From: Pseudohoeflea suaedae
GTDB taxonomy: Bacteria; Pseudomonadota; Alphaproteobacteria; Rhizobiales; Rhizobiaceae
Assembly: GCF_004354915.1 (NCBI RefSeq)
Contig: NZ_SMSI01000001.1
Span: 1,860,001-1,924,000, forward strand
Direction: 5' to 3'
Length of the DNA stretch: 64,000 nucleotides
Shown here piece after piece: positions 35,442 to 46,082 of the stretch. Below the pieces are notes generated by a model. That model saw nothing but the letters and a program-made list of their open reading frames with translations. It was not told the origin of the DNA and searched no databases. Both the position numbers and the translations under genes were made by a program. Numbering within the stretch: the first letter of the stretch is position 1; the number at the start of each line of letters is the position of its first letter.

Positions 35442-38309
35442 ATGCTTGAGAAAACCTATGACGCAGCGGCCGTCGAGCCGCAGATCGCCCGCAAATGGGC
35501 TGAAGCGGATGCGTTCCGCGCCGGTGCCGGTGCGAAGGAAGGGGCCGATCCCTACACGATCGTGATCCCGCCGCCCAACGTCACCGGTTCGCTGCACATG
35601 GGCCACGCGCTCAACAACACGATCCAGGACATCCTGATCCGCTTCGAACGCATGCGCGGCAAGAACGTCTTGTGGCAGCCGGGCATGGATCATGCCGGCA
35701 TTGCCACGCAGATGGTCGTCGAGCGGCAGCTGGCTCAGCGCCAGGAGCCCGATCGCCACGCGATGGGGCGCGAGCGTTTCGTCGAGCGCATCTGGGAGTG
35801 GAAGGACGAATCCGGCGGCATGATCTTCAACCAGCTCAAGCGGCTGGGGGCATCGTGCGACTGGTCGCGCGAGCGCTTTACCATGGATGACGGCCTGTCG
35901 AAGGCGGTTCGCGAGGTCTTCGTCAAGCTGTACAAGGACGGACTGATCTACAAGGACAAGCGGCTGGTCAACTGGGATCCCGCGCTTCTGACCGCGATCT
36001 CCGATCTCGAGGTCGAGCAGGTCGAGGTGAAGGGCAATCTCTGGCACTTCCGCTATCCGCTGGCCGACGATCTGACCTACGAGCATCCCTATAATCTGGA
36101 CAAGGAAGGCAACAAGATCGCCTGGAAGCCCTCGGATGGCGATCCCGCGGGCTACGAGACGCGAGACTATCTGGTCGTTGCCACCACCCGGCCGGAGACC
36201 ATGCTGGGCGACACCGGCGTCGCTGTCCACCCGGATGATCCGCGCTACCAGTCGCTGATCGGCAAGGATGTCATCCTGCCGCTCGTCGGCCGCCGCATCC
36301 CGATCGTCGGCGACGAGTATCCGGACATGGAAGCCGGTACCGGCGCGGTGAAGATGACGCCCGCACACGATTTCAACGATTTCGACGTCGGCAAGCGGAC
36401 CGGTCTGAAGGCGATCAACATCCTTACCGTCAAGGGCGATGTCACCCTCAAGGACAACGAGGATTTTCTCGACGGGCTGACCCAGCAAGGCAAGCTGCTC
36501 GAGATACTCGAGGAACTTGATGGCATGGAGCGTTTCGCGGCGCGCAAGGCGATCGTCGAGAAGATGGATGAGATTGGTTGCCTGGCGGAAATCGAGCCGC
36601 ATACCCACATGGTCCCGCACGGCGACCGGGGCGGTGTGCCGATCGAGCCTTATCTCACCGACCAGTGGTATGTGGATGCCAAGACGCTGGCCGCGCCGGC
36701 GATCGAGAGCGTGCGCGAGGGACGGACCGAGTTCGTTCCGAAGAACTGGGAAAAGACCTATTTCGAATGGATGGAAAACATCCAGCCCTGGTGCATCTCC
36801 CGGCAGCTCTGGTGGGGCCACCAGATCCCGGCCTGGTACGGCCCGGACGGCCAGGTCTTCGTCGAGAAGGACGAGGAAGACGCGCTTCAGGCCGCCATCC
36901 AGCACTACATCGCCCATGAGGGCCCCTGGAAGGCCTGGGTCGAGGAGAAGCTCGAGAACTACAAGCCGGGCGAGATTCTCACCCGCGACGAGGACGTGCT
37001 CGACACCTGGTTCTCCTCAGCGCTGTGGCCGTTCTCCACGCTCGGCTGGCCCGATCAGACCGAGGCGCTGAAAACCTATTACCCGACCAGCGTTCTGGTC
37101 ACCGGTTTCGACATCATCTTCTTCTGGGTGGCCAGGATGATGATGATGGGGCTCCACTTCATGAAGGACGATTACGGTCGCCCGGTCGAGCCCTTCAAGA
37201 CCGTCTATGTTCATGCGCTGGTGCGCGACAAGCACGGCGCCAAGATGTCGAAGTCGAAGGGCAACGTCATCGATCCGCTGGAGCTGATGGACGAATACGG
37301 CGCCGACGCGCTGCGTTTCACCCTGGCCATCATGGCCGCGCAGGGCAGGGACGTGAAGCTCGACCCGAGCCGTGTCGCCGGCTACCGCAACTTCGGCACC
37401 AAGCTTTGGAACGCGACCCGTTTCGCCGACATGAACGGAGCCGCGCTCGACCCGGGTTTCGATGCGGCCGGCTGCAAGATGCAGATCAACCGCTGGATCC
37501 TGACCGAACTGGCGCGCACCACCGCTGATGTGACCGAAGGGATCGAGGCCTATCGTTTCAACGAGGCGGCGGGCGCGCTCTACCGCTTCGTCTGGAACCA
37601 GGTCTGCGACTGGTATCTCGAGCTGCTCAAGCCTGTTTTCGCCGACGGCACGCCGGAAGAGCAGGCCGAGGCGCGGGCGTGCGCGGCCCATGTGATCGCC
37701 GAGAGCTGCAAGCTGCTTCAGCCCTTCATGCCGTTCATGACCCAGGAACTCTGGGACCACCTGACGGAGGGCAAGGACGTTGAACTCCTGTGCCACGCCG
37801 CTTGGCCGCAGGCCGATTTCAGCGACAAGGCGGCGGCAGAGGAGATCAACTGGCTGATCGAGCTCGTCAGCGGAATTCGCTCCGTCCGGGCCGAGATGAA
37901 CGTACCGGCGGGCGCCATGGCACCCCTGGTTCTGGTGGGCGCCGATTCGGAGACGGACAGGCGTTTCGCGACGCACGACGCCGCTATCCGTCGCCTGGCG
38001 CGGGTGAGCGACCTTTCGAAGGCCGACGAAGCCCCGCGCGGTGCCGCACAGCTCGTCATCGGCTCTCTGACCGTGTGCCTGCCGCTTGGCGACCTGATCG
38101 ATCTCGAGGCCGAGGAAAAGCGCCTGGCGAAGTCGCTCGGAAAGATCGAGGACGATATCGGGCGTATCGTCAAAAAGCTCGACAACGAGAAATTCGTCGC
38201 CAATGCCAAGCCCGAAGTGGTGGAGGCCGAGCGCGAGAAGCTCGTCGAACTGGAAACCGAGAAGGCGCAGGTGGCGCAGGCGCTGGAGCGGGTGCGCGAC
38301 GCCGGCTGA
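35442..38309 (+). CDS. valS: valyl-tRNA synthetase
   Basis: ValRS, 955 residues, class I. HIGH-type motif HMGHALNN near residue 51; KMSKS at about 601-605 in KMSKSKGNVIDPLELMDEYG. The editing (CP1) domain lies between about 190 and 400, with TTRPETMLGDTGVAVHPDD and GAVKMTPAHDFNDFDVG. The anticodon-binding domain follows. The C-terminal coiled coil (EEKRLAKSLGKIEDDIGRIVKKLDNEKF) is the usual tRNA-binding arm. Monocistronic between popZ and the FadL-type gene. Confidence 0.98.
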   Translation: MLEKTYDAAAVEPQIARKWAEADAFRAGAGAKEGADPYTIVIPPPNVTGSLHMGHALNNTIQDILIRFERMRGKNVLWQPGMDHAGIATQMVVERQLAQRQEPDRHAMGRERFVERIWEWKDESGGMIFNQLKRLGASCDWSRERFTMDDGLSKAVREVFVKLYKDGLIYKDKRLVNWDPALLTAISDLEVEQVEVKGNLWHFRYPLADDLTYEHPYNLDKEGNKIAWKPSDGDPAGYETRDYLVVATTRPETMLGDTGVAVHPDDPRYQSLIGKDVILPLVGRRIPIVGDEYPDMEAGTGAVKMTPAHDFNDFDVGKRTGLKAINILTVKGDVTLKDNEDFLDGLTQQGKLLEILEELDGMERFAARKAIVEKMDEIGCLAEIEPHTHMVPHGDRGGVPIEPYLTDQWYVDAKTLAAPAIESVREGRTEFVPKNWEKTYFEWMENIQPWCISRQLWWGHQIPAWYGPDGQVFVEKDEEDALQAAIQHYIAHEGPWKAWVEEKLENYKPGEILTRDEDVLDTWFSSALWPFSTLGWPDQTEALKTYYPTSVLVTGFDIIFFWVARMMMMGLHFMKDDYGRPVEPFKTVYVHALVRDKHGAKMSKSKGNVIDPLELMDEYGADALRFTLAIMAAQGRDVKLDPSRVAGYRNFGTKLWNATRFADMNGAALDPGFDAAGCKMQINRWILTELARTTADVTEGIEAYRFNEAAGALYRFVWNQVCDWYLELLKPVFADGTPEEQAEARACAAHVIAESCKLLQPFMPFMTQELWDHLTEGKDVELLCHAAWPQADFSDKAAAEEINWLIELVSGIRSVRAEMNVPAGAMAPLVLVGADSETDRRFATHDAAIRRLARVSDLSKADEAPRGAAQLVIGSLTVCLPLGDLIDLEAEEKRLAKSLGKIEDDIGRIVKKLDNEKFVANAKPEVVEAEREKLVELETEKAQVAQALERVRDAG

Positions 38310-38334
38310 CCGATTCGAGAAGCTGTAAAACCCG

Positions 38335-38370
38335 ATGCCCGGGCGCCCGATAAGGCGTTCCGGGCATTTC
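38335..38370 (+). terminator. intrinsic terminator of valS
   Basis: ATGCCCGG (38335-38342) pairs with CCGGGCAT (38360-38367), followed by TTTC. A shorter U-run than its neighbours. Confidence 0.75.
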
Positions 38371-38628
38371 ATTCGCGAAATCATCGATATGTGACGCTTT
38401 TGCAACAAATGACCGTTTGGGCCGGAAAATGGGGCAATTTGGACAATTTTTTGGCAATTTGAAGCAAAAATCCTTCCGCACCACGAAGGAAAGCCCCGCA
38501 AAAGAATAATGTCGTCTGCTGGGCCAGTCTTGCCGATGGAAAGCCCGGCTTTTCCCTGTCGACAGCAAATGTTAAAAACTGACCTATGCCTTAGACAGGT
38601 AAACTTGTTACCGGGAGGGGAGTTTCTA

Positions 38629-39855
38629 ATGGTATTCAAGCCTGAAAAACTGGTCGGCGCCGCACTCGTCGCATCGCTGGCTGCGGCAGGCGCCGCGCAG
38701 GCGGGTGGCCTGGAGCGTGGTGGATATAACGTCGATCTTCTGTTCGATTCATCGCGTTTCACGACCGAAGCCGGTGTCACCTACGTCATGCCGGAGCGTG
38801 ATCTGAACAATGTCACGGACTTGAACCCGGCCGATGGCGGCGGGGTCGGTCCGACTGATGGCGTTCGCGATACGTCGTCCTATGCCATTCCGCGCGTAGG
38901 CGCGAAAGTCGGCATCGGCGAGGCGGTCGACTGCATGGCCGACTACAGCCAGCCCTTCGGCGCGCATTCCAATCCGGGATCGAACTGGGCCGGTGCGAAC
39001 TCGAACATCGAGACCAAGATCGACTCTGACAACTACGCGGCGACCTGCTCTTACAAGTTTCAGGCGGGCAAGGGACAGTTCCGCATCATCGGCGGCGTGT
39101 CCTACCTTGAAATCGGAGGGTTCAAGGAGCGTCTGGTTCTGGGGATTCCGCTTCCCGGCAACGGCACAGGCGTCGGCCGCGTGGATCTCGATGCGTCCGG
39201 CGTGGGCTGGCGCGCGGGTGTCGCCTACGAAATGCCGGAAATCGCTCTGCGCGTCAGCGCGATGTACTACTCCGAAGTCGAGCTTGACAACCTCTCGGGT
39301 TCGTTGGACCTGACCGAGGTCTCGCCCCTGATACCGGGCGGACTCGGCGGCGCGACCACGCCGATTTTCGGTTCGACCACGATGCCGCAGTCTTTCGAGC
39401 TCAAGGTCCAGTCCGGTATCGCACCCGGGTGGCTGGCTTTCGGTTCCGTCAAGTGGGTGGACTGGAGCGTGATGCAGAGCATTGCGCTTTGCCCGACCTT
39501 CACGTCCGGTGTTGCCTGCACTTCCGGCGGGCCGACCGAGGCAACCTCTCTTGATCTCTATTACCGCGACGGCTGGACCGTGACTGGCGGCGTGGGCCAC
39601 AAGTTCACCGACACCATCTCCGGTCTCGTGGCGGTGAGCTGGGATCGTGGCACTTCCACGTTCCTGGGAACCCAGTCCGATACCTGGACCTTCGCAGCAG
39701 GCGCGTCCTTCACGCCGAGCGAGAATGTCGAGATCCGCCTGGGCGGTGCACTCGGTGTCCTGACCTCCGGTTCGTCGATCGACGAACATATCAGCTATGA
39801 CTACGGCAACGACCTTGTCAGCGCCGTATCGGGTGCGATCAAGGTCAAGTTCTGA
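38629..39855 (+). CDS. OmpP1/FadL/TodX family outer-membrane transporter
   Basis: 408 residues. Signal peptide about 1-25 (ending AAQA). The mature protein is a beta-barrel with alternating strands (YKFQAGKGQFRIIGGVSYLEIGG; GWRAGVAYEMPEIALRVSAMYYS), ending in Phe (VSGAIKVKF), the BamA signal. Members carry hydrophobic compounds such as long-chain fatty acids across the outer membrane. The substrate is unknown. The ATG at 38629 has GGGAGGGG upstream. The upstream region (38371-38628) is AT-richer than its surroundings, with repeated CAATTT motifs. Confidence 0.9.
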   Translation: MVFKPEKLVGAALVASLAAAGAAQAGGLERGGYNVDLLFDSSRFTTEAGVTYVMPERDLNNVTDLNPADGGGVGPTDGVRDTSSYAIPRVGAKVGIGEAVDCMADYSQPFGAHSNPGSNWAGANSNIETKIDSDNYAATCSYKFQAGKGQFRIIGGVSYLEIGGFKERLVLGIPLPGNGTGVGRVDLDASGVGWRAGVAYEMPEIALRVSAMYYSEVELDNLSGSLDLTEVSPLIPGGLGGATTPIFGSTTMPQSFELKVQSGIAPGWLAFGSVKWVDWSVMQSIALCPTFTSGVACTSGGPTEATSLDLYYRDGWTVTGGVGHKFTDTISGLVAVSWDRGTSTFLGTQSDTWTFAAGASFTPSENVEIRLGGALGVLTSGSSIDEHISYDYGNDLVSAVSGAIKVKF

Positions 39856-39883
39856 TTGTAGTTTGAGACTGCAGATTTCCCGG

Positions 39884-39910
39884 AAAGCCCCGCCATCGGC
39901 GGGGCTTTTT
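39884..39910 (+). terminator. intrinsic terminator of the FadL-type gene
   Basis: GCCCCGCC, loop ATC, GGCGGGGC, followed by TTTTT; AAA precedes the stem. Confidence 0.95.
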
Positions 39911-40423
39911 CGTTTTGCCCTTCGCGGGCCGGCCCTGAGGGGAACGCGAGGTCATCACGCAATGTGACGGATTCGCAACACACATTTCACATCTCGTCTG
40001 CTATGAATTCGGGGGACGGGGAAGTGCCCATTTTGCGCCACAAACCGGGCGCATCGCATGGATGCCTGCTGAAGCCAGGGGGGTGGAGGCAGGACGTGTT
40101 GAGGGGCCGGAAGGACTTTCGCTCAGCACGCGGGAACGCGCCGCCGTATCATTGCGGTCGATGCGGAACCGACGCCGTCAGGCAGCTACGCTCCATTGCG
40201 GTCACAAACCGCTCATATATGGAAGTGTAATATGAACATCTCGGTTCGAGGCCATGTGGCCCGATCGAGGGGGATGTCTCGGAGGCAGGGGTGCTTTCGA
40301 GGCGAAAGGTGGAAAATTCGCAAGGCGCATGTGTCGCCAGCGGAGTTTTGGTGGATTTGCCCAGTGGGCGGCATCGGCGCAATTGTTGCGATCGGCCGCC
40401 GGGCACGAAAGAGACGCAGTGAC
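39911..40423 (+). other. 513-bp exoR upstream region
   Basis: No separate gene is supported. A palindrome GCGGT-CACAA-ACCGC (40198-40212) lies next to TATATG, a possible promoter area. From an ATG at 40232, with GGAAG upstream, an uninterrupted frame runs into exoR, adding 64 residues to its N-terminus. That extension is basic and would bury the signal peptide, so I treat it as leader. Confidence 0.4.
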
Positions 40424-41233
40424 ATGCTGACATCGAAACGAATGGGGAAAACATCGGGCATAGGTCTGGCGGCGGCGCTCGCCCTGGCGGTCGCCGGCTA
40501 TGCCGCGCCGGCCTCGGCCTTCGATCCCGACAGCGGCGTTTCTGAAAATTCCGGTCCCTTCGCTCTCTTCAAGTTCGGTTTCTCGGCCTACAAGAAGGGC
40601 CGCAAGGACGAGGCCGTCGAGGCCTACCGCTACGCCGCGGAGAAGGGCCATCGCGGAGCACGCTGGGCCCTTGCCAACATGTATGCCTATGGCGACGGTG
40701 TGGTCGAAAACGACTATGAGGCCTTCAAGATCTATGACGAGATCGCGCGCCAGGGGGTCGAGCCCGGCTCGCCCGATACCGGCTATTTCGTCAACGCGCT
40801 CGTTTCCCTGGCCCATTACTACCAGAACGGCATTCCCGACAGCCCGATCAAGCCCGACATGGGCGCTGCCCGCCAGCTCTATTTCCAGGCAGCCTCCGCC
40901 TTCGGCATGCCCGAGGCGCAGTATCGTCTCGGACGCATGATTCTCGACGGGCAGGGCGGCGAGAACAACCTTCAGCAGGCCAAGAAGTGGCTCAACCGTG
41001 CGCGGCTCAATGGCCATGCCGCCGCCGCCGCCGTTCTCGGAAACCTGATCTTCCAGGAAGGTGAGGCGGTTCGCGGCCTGGCCTTCATGACAGCGGCACT
41101 GGAACGTTCGGGCACCCAGGACAAGCTCTGGATCCGCGATATGCAGGAACAGGCCTTCCTGCTCTCCGACGAGAACGATCGCCGCACCGCCATAGCGCTC
41201 GCACAGGACATGCTGGCCAAGGGGCTCAACTGA
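40424..41233 (+). CDS. exoR: periplasmic Sel1-repeat regulator ExoR
   Basis: 269 residues, matching the roughly 268 of Sinorhizobium ExoR. Signal peptide about 1-32 (GIGLAAALALAVAGYAAPASA). Sel1 repeats follow, for example DEAVEAYRYAAEKGHRGARWALANMYAYGDGVVENDYEAFKIYDEIA and GAARQLYFQAASAFGMPEAQYRLGRMILDGQG. ExoR binds the sensor kinase ExoS in the periplasm and holds the ExoS-ChvI system off; acid-induced proteolysis releases it. That circuit controls exopolysaccharide, motility and host invasion in rhizobia and Agrobacterium. ATG 40424 gives a clean signal peptide; ATG 40442 is also possible. Confidence 0.93.
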   Translation: MLTSKRMGKTSGIGLAAALALAVAGYAAPASAFDPDSGVSENSGPFALFKFGFSAYKKGRKDEAVEAYRYAAEKGHRGARWALANMYAYGDGVVENDYEAFKIYDEIARQGVEPGSPDTGYFVNALVSLAHYYQNGIPDSPIKPDMGAARQLYFQAASAFGMPEAQYRLGRMILDGQGGENNLQQAKKWLNRARLNGHAAAAAVLGNLIFQEGEAVRGLAFMTAALERSGTQDKLWIRDMQEQAFLLSDENDRRTAIALAQDMLAKGLN

Positions 41234-41314
41234 TCCTGTTTTCCTCACGCGTCGCATGAGGAAATCCTTGGATGATATTGATATCGCTAAATATTGATTT
41301 AGTTATATTGAACG

Positions 41315-41599
41315 TCAGCCGGTGCGGAACGACTGATGGCGCGCGGGTTCAGGCAGGCAAAGCCCGGCCGAAGGGCATCCGTCCCCCAGCTTTCGCCAGC
41401 TCGTATTGTTGAGAACCCTTTCGCAGCGGGCGAGATAGCGAACGGACGGGCTGACTTCCAGGCAGATGACCGTTCCAAGATCGACGCGCTGTCCCTTGGT
41501 CACGCACTGGCATTCCGCAGCCGAAACGGGGCTGGCGCCGGATAGCAGCGCGAGCACAGCGAATGCATTCACAAAAGGCATTCCTCTCAAGGCCGTCAT
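41315..41599 (-). CDS. small secreted cysteine-containing protein
   Basis: 94 residues. Signal peptide about 1-29 (MPFVNAFAVLALLSGASPVSAAE). The mature part is about 65 residues with six cysteines (CQC, ICLEV, RCERV, GCPSAGLC), suggesting a disulfide-stabilised periplasmic domain. I do not recognise the family. Start choice is uncertain: ATG 41599 versus ATG 41581, which has GAGAGG too close to it. It converges with exoR and lies downstream of xth. Confidence 0.65.
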   Translation of the reverse strand: MTALRGMPFVNAFAVLALLSGASPVSAAECQCVTKGQRVDLGTVICLEVSPSVRYLARCERVLNNTSWRKLGDGCPSAGLCLPEPARHQSFRTG

Positions 41600-41658
41600 G
41601 ACGTGAAGTCTGCGACCGGAAATGCGTTTTGGCAAGCGGTCTGTGGAGCAGGCGCCCC

Positions 41659-42442
<784 letters not shown>

Positions 42443-42465
42443 CGCGTAAGGTTCTTTCGGTCTGC

Positions 42466-42801
42466 TCAGATGGCAAAGGAGGTGCCGCAGCCGCAGGAGG
42501 CGACCGCATTCGGATTGTTGATCTGGAAGGACTGGCCCATCAGGTTGTCGACGAAATCGATCTCGGAGCCCTGCATGTAGATCAGCGACATCTGGTCGAT
42601 GATCACGCGCGCCTGGCCCTTTTCAAGCACGAGGTCGTCGCCGATGGGATCGTCGGTGAGATCGAACTTGTAGGAAAAGCCCGAACATCCGCCGCCTTCT
42701 ACGGAGACGCGCAGCGCCGACTTGCCGACTTCCGCGGCGAGGATGTCGCCGATGCGCCGTGCGGCTGCTTCTGTGATGGTAACTGGGTTTGCTTCGCTCA
42801 T
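42466..42801 (-). CDS. erpA: Fe-S cluster insertion protein, HesB/IscA family (ErpA-like)
   Basis: 111 residues. A-type Fe-S carrier with the three conserved cysteines: [13 protein letters not shown] and [24 protein letters not shown] is the N-terminal family helix. It passes Fe-S clusters to target enzymes. The assignment to ErpA rather than IscA/SufA is by length and Glu-rich context and is not certain. AAGGAGCGGACA precedes the ATG at 42801, which fixes the start. Divergent from dgt. Confidence 0.85.
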   Translation of the reverse strand: MSEANPVTITEAAARRIGDILAAEVGKSALRVSVEGGGCSGFSYKFDLTDDPIGDDLVLEKGQARVIIDQMSLIYMQGSEIDFVDNLMGQSFQINNPNAVASCGCGTSFAI

Positions 42802-42975
42802 TGTCCGCTCCTTGCCGGGGTCAAGATCCGGAGAGTCGTCTTTGAAATGTCGTTGCCCATAGGTATGAAGGCTTGCAACGGGCGTCAATGGGTGCCGGCG
42901 GACGGCCGGCACGACGATTGCGGATCGATGCGACGAAACGGGCGGGGGCGCCCATGGAATACCGGGCAGGCGACT

Positions 42976-44196
42976 ATGGAATTCGACGGGACAAAACTGG
43001 GATTCGGGACGGGTGCACTCGCGCCCTATGCATCGGACGCGTGGGCGAGCCGCGGCCGCCTCTATCGCGAATCGCGCAGTGCCACCCGGTCGGAATTCCA
43101 GCGCGACCGCGACCGCATCGTCCATTCGACGGCTTTCCGCCGCCTCAAGCACAAGACCCAGGTCTTCGTCGCCCACGAGGGCGATCATTACCGCACGCGA
43201 CTCACCCATACGATCGAGGTGGCGCAGATTGCCCGGGCGCTCGCGCGCGCGCTGAAAGCCGACGAGGATCTCGCCGAAGGCGTGGCGCTCGTCCATGATT
43301 TCGGCCACACCCCTTTCGGCCATACGGGCGAAGACGCGCTCGACGCACTGATGAAGGATCATGGCGGCTTCGACCACAATGCGCAGTCGCTGGCGATCGT
43401 CACGCGGCTTGAGGCGCGTTACGCCGAATTCGACGGGCTCAATCTCACCTGGGAAACCCTCGAGGGACTGGTCAAGCACAACGGACCGCTGACCGATCGC
43501 GAGGGCAATTCGCTCGGAACCAAGCCCGTCGCCGAACAGATCCGTCATTACAACGAGTTGCACGATCTCTGGCTGTGGAGCCATGCGAGCCTTGAGGCCC
43601 AGGCCGCCGCCATCGCCGACGATATCGCCTATAATACCCACGACATCGACGACGGGCTGCGCTCGGGACTGATCACGGTCGATATGCTGGAAGACCTGCC
43701 GCTGATCTCCGGCTTTATCCGGGAGGTTCGTGACCGCTATCCCGACATCGAGGAAGTCAGGCTCGTTCATGAGATCACCCGCCGCCAGATCACCGCGATG
43801 GTCGAGGATGTGATCGGCATGGCCCAGCGAAACCTCGCCGAGATCAGGCCCGGGAGCGCGGACGACGTCAGGCTGGCTGGGCGGCCGATCGTCACCTTCA
43901 GTTCCCGGATGGCCCAATGGGAGAGCGAGATCAAATCCTTTCTCTTTGCCAATCTCTACCGCCACCCGACGGTCATGAGGGTGCGTGAGGATGCGGCGAG
44001 GATCGTCGACGATCTTTTCCATGCCTATATGGAGCAGCCGTCACTGATCGGAGAGGCGCGCTGGCGCGACCTTCTGGCCGAGCTGCCGAAGGAGAAGCTG
44101 GTCCGCTATGTCCGCGATTATATAGCCGGGATGACCGATACCTATGCCATGAGCGCGCATAGGCGCTTGTTTGACCGCTCACCGGATTTGAGCTAG
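42976..44196 (+). CDS. dgt: deoxyguanosinetriphosphate triphosphohydrolase-like protein
   Basis: 406 residues. HD-domain enzyme that cleaves dNTPs to deoxynucleoside and triphosphate. The HD residues are in [19 protein letters not shown] and [18 protein letters not shown]; the second metal part is [21 protein letters not shown]. The N-terminal [27 protein letters not shown] is typical of the dGTPase-like type 2 group. ATG 42976 starts the family homology; earlier in-frame sequence overlaps erpA and xth on the other strand. 66 nt upstream of argS, likely co-transcribed. Confidence 0.94.
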   Translation: MEFDGTKLGFGTGALAPYASDAWASRGRLYRESRSATRSEFQRDRDRIVHSTAFRRLKHKTQVFVAHEGDHYRTRLTHTIEVAQIARALARALKADEDLAEGVALVHDFGHTPFGHTGEDALDALMKDHGGFDHNAQSLAIVTRLEARYAEFDGLNLTWETLEGLVKHNGPLTDREGNSLGTKPVAEQIRHYNELHDLWLWSHASLEAQAAAIADDIAYNTHDIDDGLRSGLITVDMLEDLPLISGFIREVRDRYPDIEEVRLVHEITRRQITAMVEDVIGMAQRNLAEIRPGSADDVRLAGRPIVTFSSRMAQWESEIKSFLFANLYRHPTVMRVREDAARIVDDLFHAYMEQPSLIGEARWRDLLAELPKEKLVRYVRDYIAGMTDTYAMSAHRRLFDRSPDLS

Positions 44197-44262
44197 GCAG
44201 CGCCCGAACCGGCCCGGTTTCCGGGCGATCCATCCAGATCATTGCAGTAAAGTCGACGTACC

Positions 44263-46023
44263 ATGAACCTGTTCAAGGATTTCGAGAAGAGAATTAGCGA
44301 CGCCGTGATGGCGCTCGACATCGTCCGCGACAGCGGCGAACAGGTCCAGCTCGACCGCATGACCGTGGAGCCGCCGCGCGATCCCGCCCATGGCGATATT
44401 TCGACCAATGCGGCAATGGTGCTGGCCAAGCCCCTGAAGTCGAACCCGCGCGCGCTTGCCGACGCGCTGGCCGCGGCCTTCGCGGACGATCCCGATGTCG
44501 CCGAAACCTCGGTTGCCGGTCCCGGCTTTCTCAATTTCCGCCTCTCCGTTGCCTATTGGCAGAAAGTGCTCAAGGATATTTCGGCCAAGGGGCTCGACTA
44601 CGGTCGGTCGGATATCGGCGCGGGAAAGAAGATCAACGTCGAATATGTTTCGGCCAACCCGACAGGCCCGATGCATGTCGGCCATTGCCGTGGCGCGGTG
44701 GTGGGCGACGCGCTTGCCAACCTGCTCGCCTTCGCCGGTTACGAGGTCGACAAGGAATACTACATCAACGATGCCGGCGTGCAGATCGAGGTTCTGGCCA
44801 ATTCCGCCTTCCTTCGCTACCGCGAGGCGCTTGGCGAGGATATCGGCGCCATACCGGAGGGGCTGTATCCCGGTGACTACCTCAAGCCCGTCGGCAAGGC
44901 ACTGGCTGCAAGTTACGGCACGAAGCTCCTTGAAATGCCCGAAGACCAGTGGATGCCGCTCGTCAAGGAACGGACCATCGAGCTCATGATGGGGATCATC
45001 CGCGAGGATCTGGCCGCGCTCAACATTCACCACGACGTCTTCTATTCCGAGCGCACGCTGCATGCCGACGGCGCCAAGGCGATCCGTCACGCGATCAACG
45101 AGTTGACCTACAAGGGGCATGTCTACAAGGGCAAGCTGCCGCCGCCCAAGGGCCAGCTGCCGGAAGACTGGGAAGATCGCGAGCAGACGCTTTTCCGCTC
45201 GACCGAGGTGGGGGACGACATCGATCGGCCGCTGATCAAGTCGGATGGCGACTATACCTATTTCGCAGCCGACGTGGCCTATTTCTACGACAAGTTCGAG
45301 CGCGGCTACGACGAGATGATCTATGTGCTCGGCGCCGATCACGGCGGCTACGTCAAGCGGCTCGAAGCTGTCGCTCGCGCCGTGTCCGGCGGCTCGGTCA
45401 AGCTCACCGTCTTGCTCTGCCAGCTCGTCAAGCTCTTCCGCAACGGCGAGCCCGTCCGCATGTCCAAGCGGGCAGGGGAATTCGTCACGCTCCGCGACGT
45501 GGTCGACGAAGTGGGACGCGATTCAGTGCGTTTCATGATGCTTTTCCGCAAGAGCTCCGAGCCGCTCGATTTCGACTTTGCGAAGGTTACCGAGCAGTCC
45601 AAGGACAATCCGGTCTTCTACGTGCAATATGCCCATGCCCGGTGCCGTTCGGTCTTCCGCCAGGCTGCCGAAGCCTTCCCGGATGTCGATCTTTCCGACG
45701 AGGCGCTTTCCAAGCTGGACGTATCCGCATTGCGCGACGAGAGCGAACTCGCGCTCATCGGCAAGCTGGCCGAATTTCCGCGCGTCATCGAGGCCGCGAC
45801 ACGTGGCCAGGAGCCGCATCGCGTGGCGTTTTACCTCTACGATCTCGCAAGTTCTTTCCATGCGCAGTGGAACAAGGGCCGCGAAAACCCGGAATTACGG
45901 TTTATTAACGATAAAAACCGAGAATCCAGCCTAGCCAGAATGGGGTTGGTCTATGCCGTCGCCTGCGTGCTGAAGTCCGGATTGCAGATAACCGGTACCG
46001 ACGCACCAGAGGAAATGCGGTAA
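44263..46023 (+). CDS. argS: arginyl-tRNA synthetase
   Basis: ArgRS, 586 residues, class I. The N-terminal Add1 domain (about 1-100) is followed by [26 protein letters not shown], with the HIGH-type HVGH at 138-141. The KMSKS equivalent is [12 protein letters not shown]. The C-terminal DALR anticodon-binding domain shows [15 protein letters not shown] and [23 protein letters not shown]. It lies in the conserved block dgt-argS-SPOR-nagZ-scpAB. Confidence 0.97.
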   Translation: MNLFKDFEKRISDAVMALDIVRDSGEQVQLDRMTVEPPRDPAHGDISTNAAMVLAKPLKSNPRALADALAAAFADDPDVAETSVAGPGFLNFRLSVAYWQKVLKDISAKGLDYGRSDIGAGKKINVEYVSANPTGPMHVGHCRGAVVGDALANLLAFAGYEVDKEYYINDAGVQIEVLANSAFLRYREALGEDIGAIPEGLYPGDYLKPVGKALAASYGTKLLEMPEDQWMPLVKERTIELMMGIIREDLAALNIHHDVFYSERTLHADGAKAIRHAINELTYKGHVYKGKLPPPKGQLPEDWEDREQTLFRSTEVGDDIDRPLIKSDGDYTYFAADVAYFYDKFERGYDEMIYVLGADHGGYVKRLEAVARAVSGGSVKLTVLLCQLVKLFRNGEPVRMSKRAGEFVTLRDVVDEVGRDSVRFMMLFRKSSEPLDFDFAKVTEQSKDNPVFYVQYAHARCRSVFRQAAEAFPDVDLSDEALSKLDVSALRDESELALIGKLAEFPRVIEAATRGQEPHRVAFYLYDLASSFHAQWNKGRENPELRFINDKNRESSLARMGLVYAVACVLKSGLQITGTDAPEEMR

Positions 46024-46082
46024 CGCCACCATTTACCCACATTGCTCTGGCAGTAACGCCTAAGTCGAGTATGTGAGTTAAT

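Noticed and set aside
41270-41314. AT-rich patch with CTAAAT/ATTTAG between exoR and the small secreted gene as an IHF site or promoter
   Set aside because: It lies between two converging gene ends, and the match to the IHF consensus fails in the last three bases.
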